Origin: Sulfurimonas sp. SAG-AH-194-L11
GTDB taxonomy: Bacteria > Campylobacterota > Campylobacteria > Campylobacterales > Sulfurimonadaceae
Length of the DNA: 52,513 nucleotides
Reading direction: 5' to 3'
NCBI RefSeq assembly: GCF_029215995.1
Contig: NZ_JAEMVB010000013.1
Coordinates: 1-52,513 of the forward strand
The position numbers were made by a program, and so were the translations under genes. Under the pieces are notes generated by a model, which worked only from the letters and a program-made list of their open reading frames with translations, had not been told where the DNA came from and did no database searches. Below are positions 52,377 to 52,513 of the stretch, piece by piece (the first letter of the stretch is position 1; each line of letters starts with the position of its first letter).

Positions 52377-52513
52377 TTGATGAGTAGCATAGCATCACCA
52401 TACGAGTAAAAACGATACTTCTCTTTTATAGCTTCAGCATATAACTCTTGTGTTTTTTCTAGCCCTATAAATGAAGCAACTAACATCAAGAGTGTAGATT
52501 TTGGCAAGTGAAA
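52373..52513 (-). CDS. queA: tRNA preQ1 ribosyltransferase-isomerase QueA, C-terminal end
   Basis: The minus strand encodes the last 46 residues of QueA before a TAG at 52373-52375; the rest lies beyond the window. The ending [20 protein letters not shown] and [12 protein letters not shown] are the highly conserved C-terminal motifs of S-adenosylmethionine:tRNA ribosyltransferase-isomerase, which makes epoxyqueuosine in tRNA. Confidence 0.92.
   Translation of the reverse strand, partial: FHLPKSTLLMLVASFIGLEKTQELYAEAIKEKYRFYSYGDAMLLIN

Noticed and set aside
52370..52380. Shared CTAG between dprA and queA stops as a regulatory site
   Set aside because: Tail-to-tail sharing of the palindromic CTAG by two TAG stops is a simple result of compact gene packing.

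Overview
The window is AT-rich bacterial chromosome with dense, often overlapping genes. It looks like a free-living hydrogen- and probably sulfur-oxidising member of the Campylobacterota, closest in style to Sulfurimonas. The reasons are the hydABCDE-type uptake hydrogenase with its HypF-like HydE, the rpsF-ssb-rpsR block, an ftsH gene followed by a Psd-like gene, TTG/GTG starts, and the overall base composition. The species assignment is an inference from gene content. No rRNA, tRNA or CRISPR array was recognised.

Layout. 1-2150 is an accessory island remnant: an AlpA-like DNA-binding protein, a DUF6291-type phage/island protein, a spacer with a palindrome, and a MntA-HepT toxin-antitoxin pair. 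2270-18700 is core genome: trpA, an HPt protein, panB, ruvB, a PerM-type membrane protein, lipid A/LPS core genes (lpxL-like, waaC), a Tat-exported metallophosphoesterase, a PDC-sensor protein with hisH and hisA, cheY-prmA-ftsH, a Psd-like protein without its cleavage serine, a large TPR membrane protein and a Cys-rich small protein. 19018-21190 is a small insertion at the 3' end of serS. It is flanked by a 240-bp, about 96% identical direct duplication of the serS 3' end, and carries a zeta-toxin-like kinase pair and a DUF4258/DUF2283 pair. 21188-26644 returns to core genes (serS, metF, serB) and secreted proteins.

26767-48796 is a hydrogenase island. A TetR-family regulator overlaps the genes of a cytoplasmic group-2-like [NiFe] hydrogenase, whose large subunit ends exactly at the last cofactor-ligand histidine, as in H2-sensing hydrogenases. 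Next come a decayed membrane cytochrome gene and the periplasmic respiratory hydrogenase operon hydABCD-hydE-hypF. After two small genes and two genes on the opposite strand, the maturation operon follows (Ni transporter-hypB-hypC-hypD-hypE-hypX-hypA plus a DUF695/RraB protein), then a second hydrogenase protease with a 28-residue membrane peptide on the minus strand. Three copies of the palindrome TGAATANNTATTCA sit at or just after -10 boxes of the cytochrome pseudogene, the hydA operon and the hyp operon. This suggests one repressor regulon, plausibly governed by the TetR protein and informed by the sensor-like hydrogenase. This is the most interesting candidate for an undescribed system here.

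48800-52513 is core genome again: rpsR, ssb and rpsF, a polysaccharide deacetylase-like (DUF610/YibQ) gene whose start is separated from its body by a poly-A frameshift, dprA, and the C-terminal end of queA running off the window.
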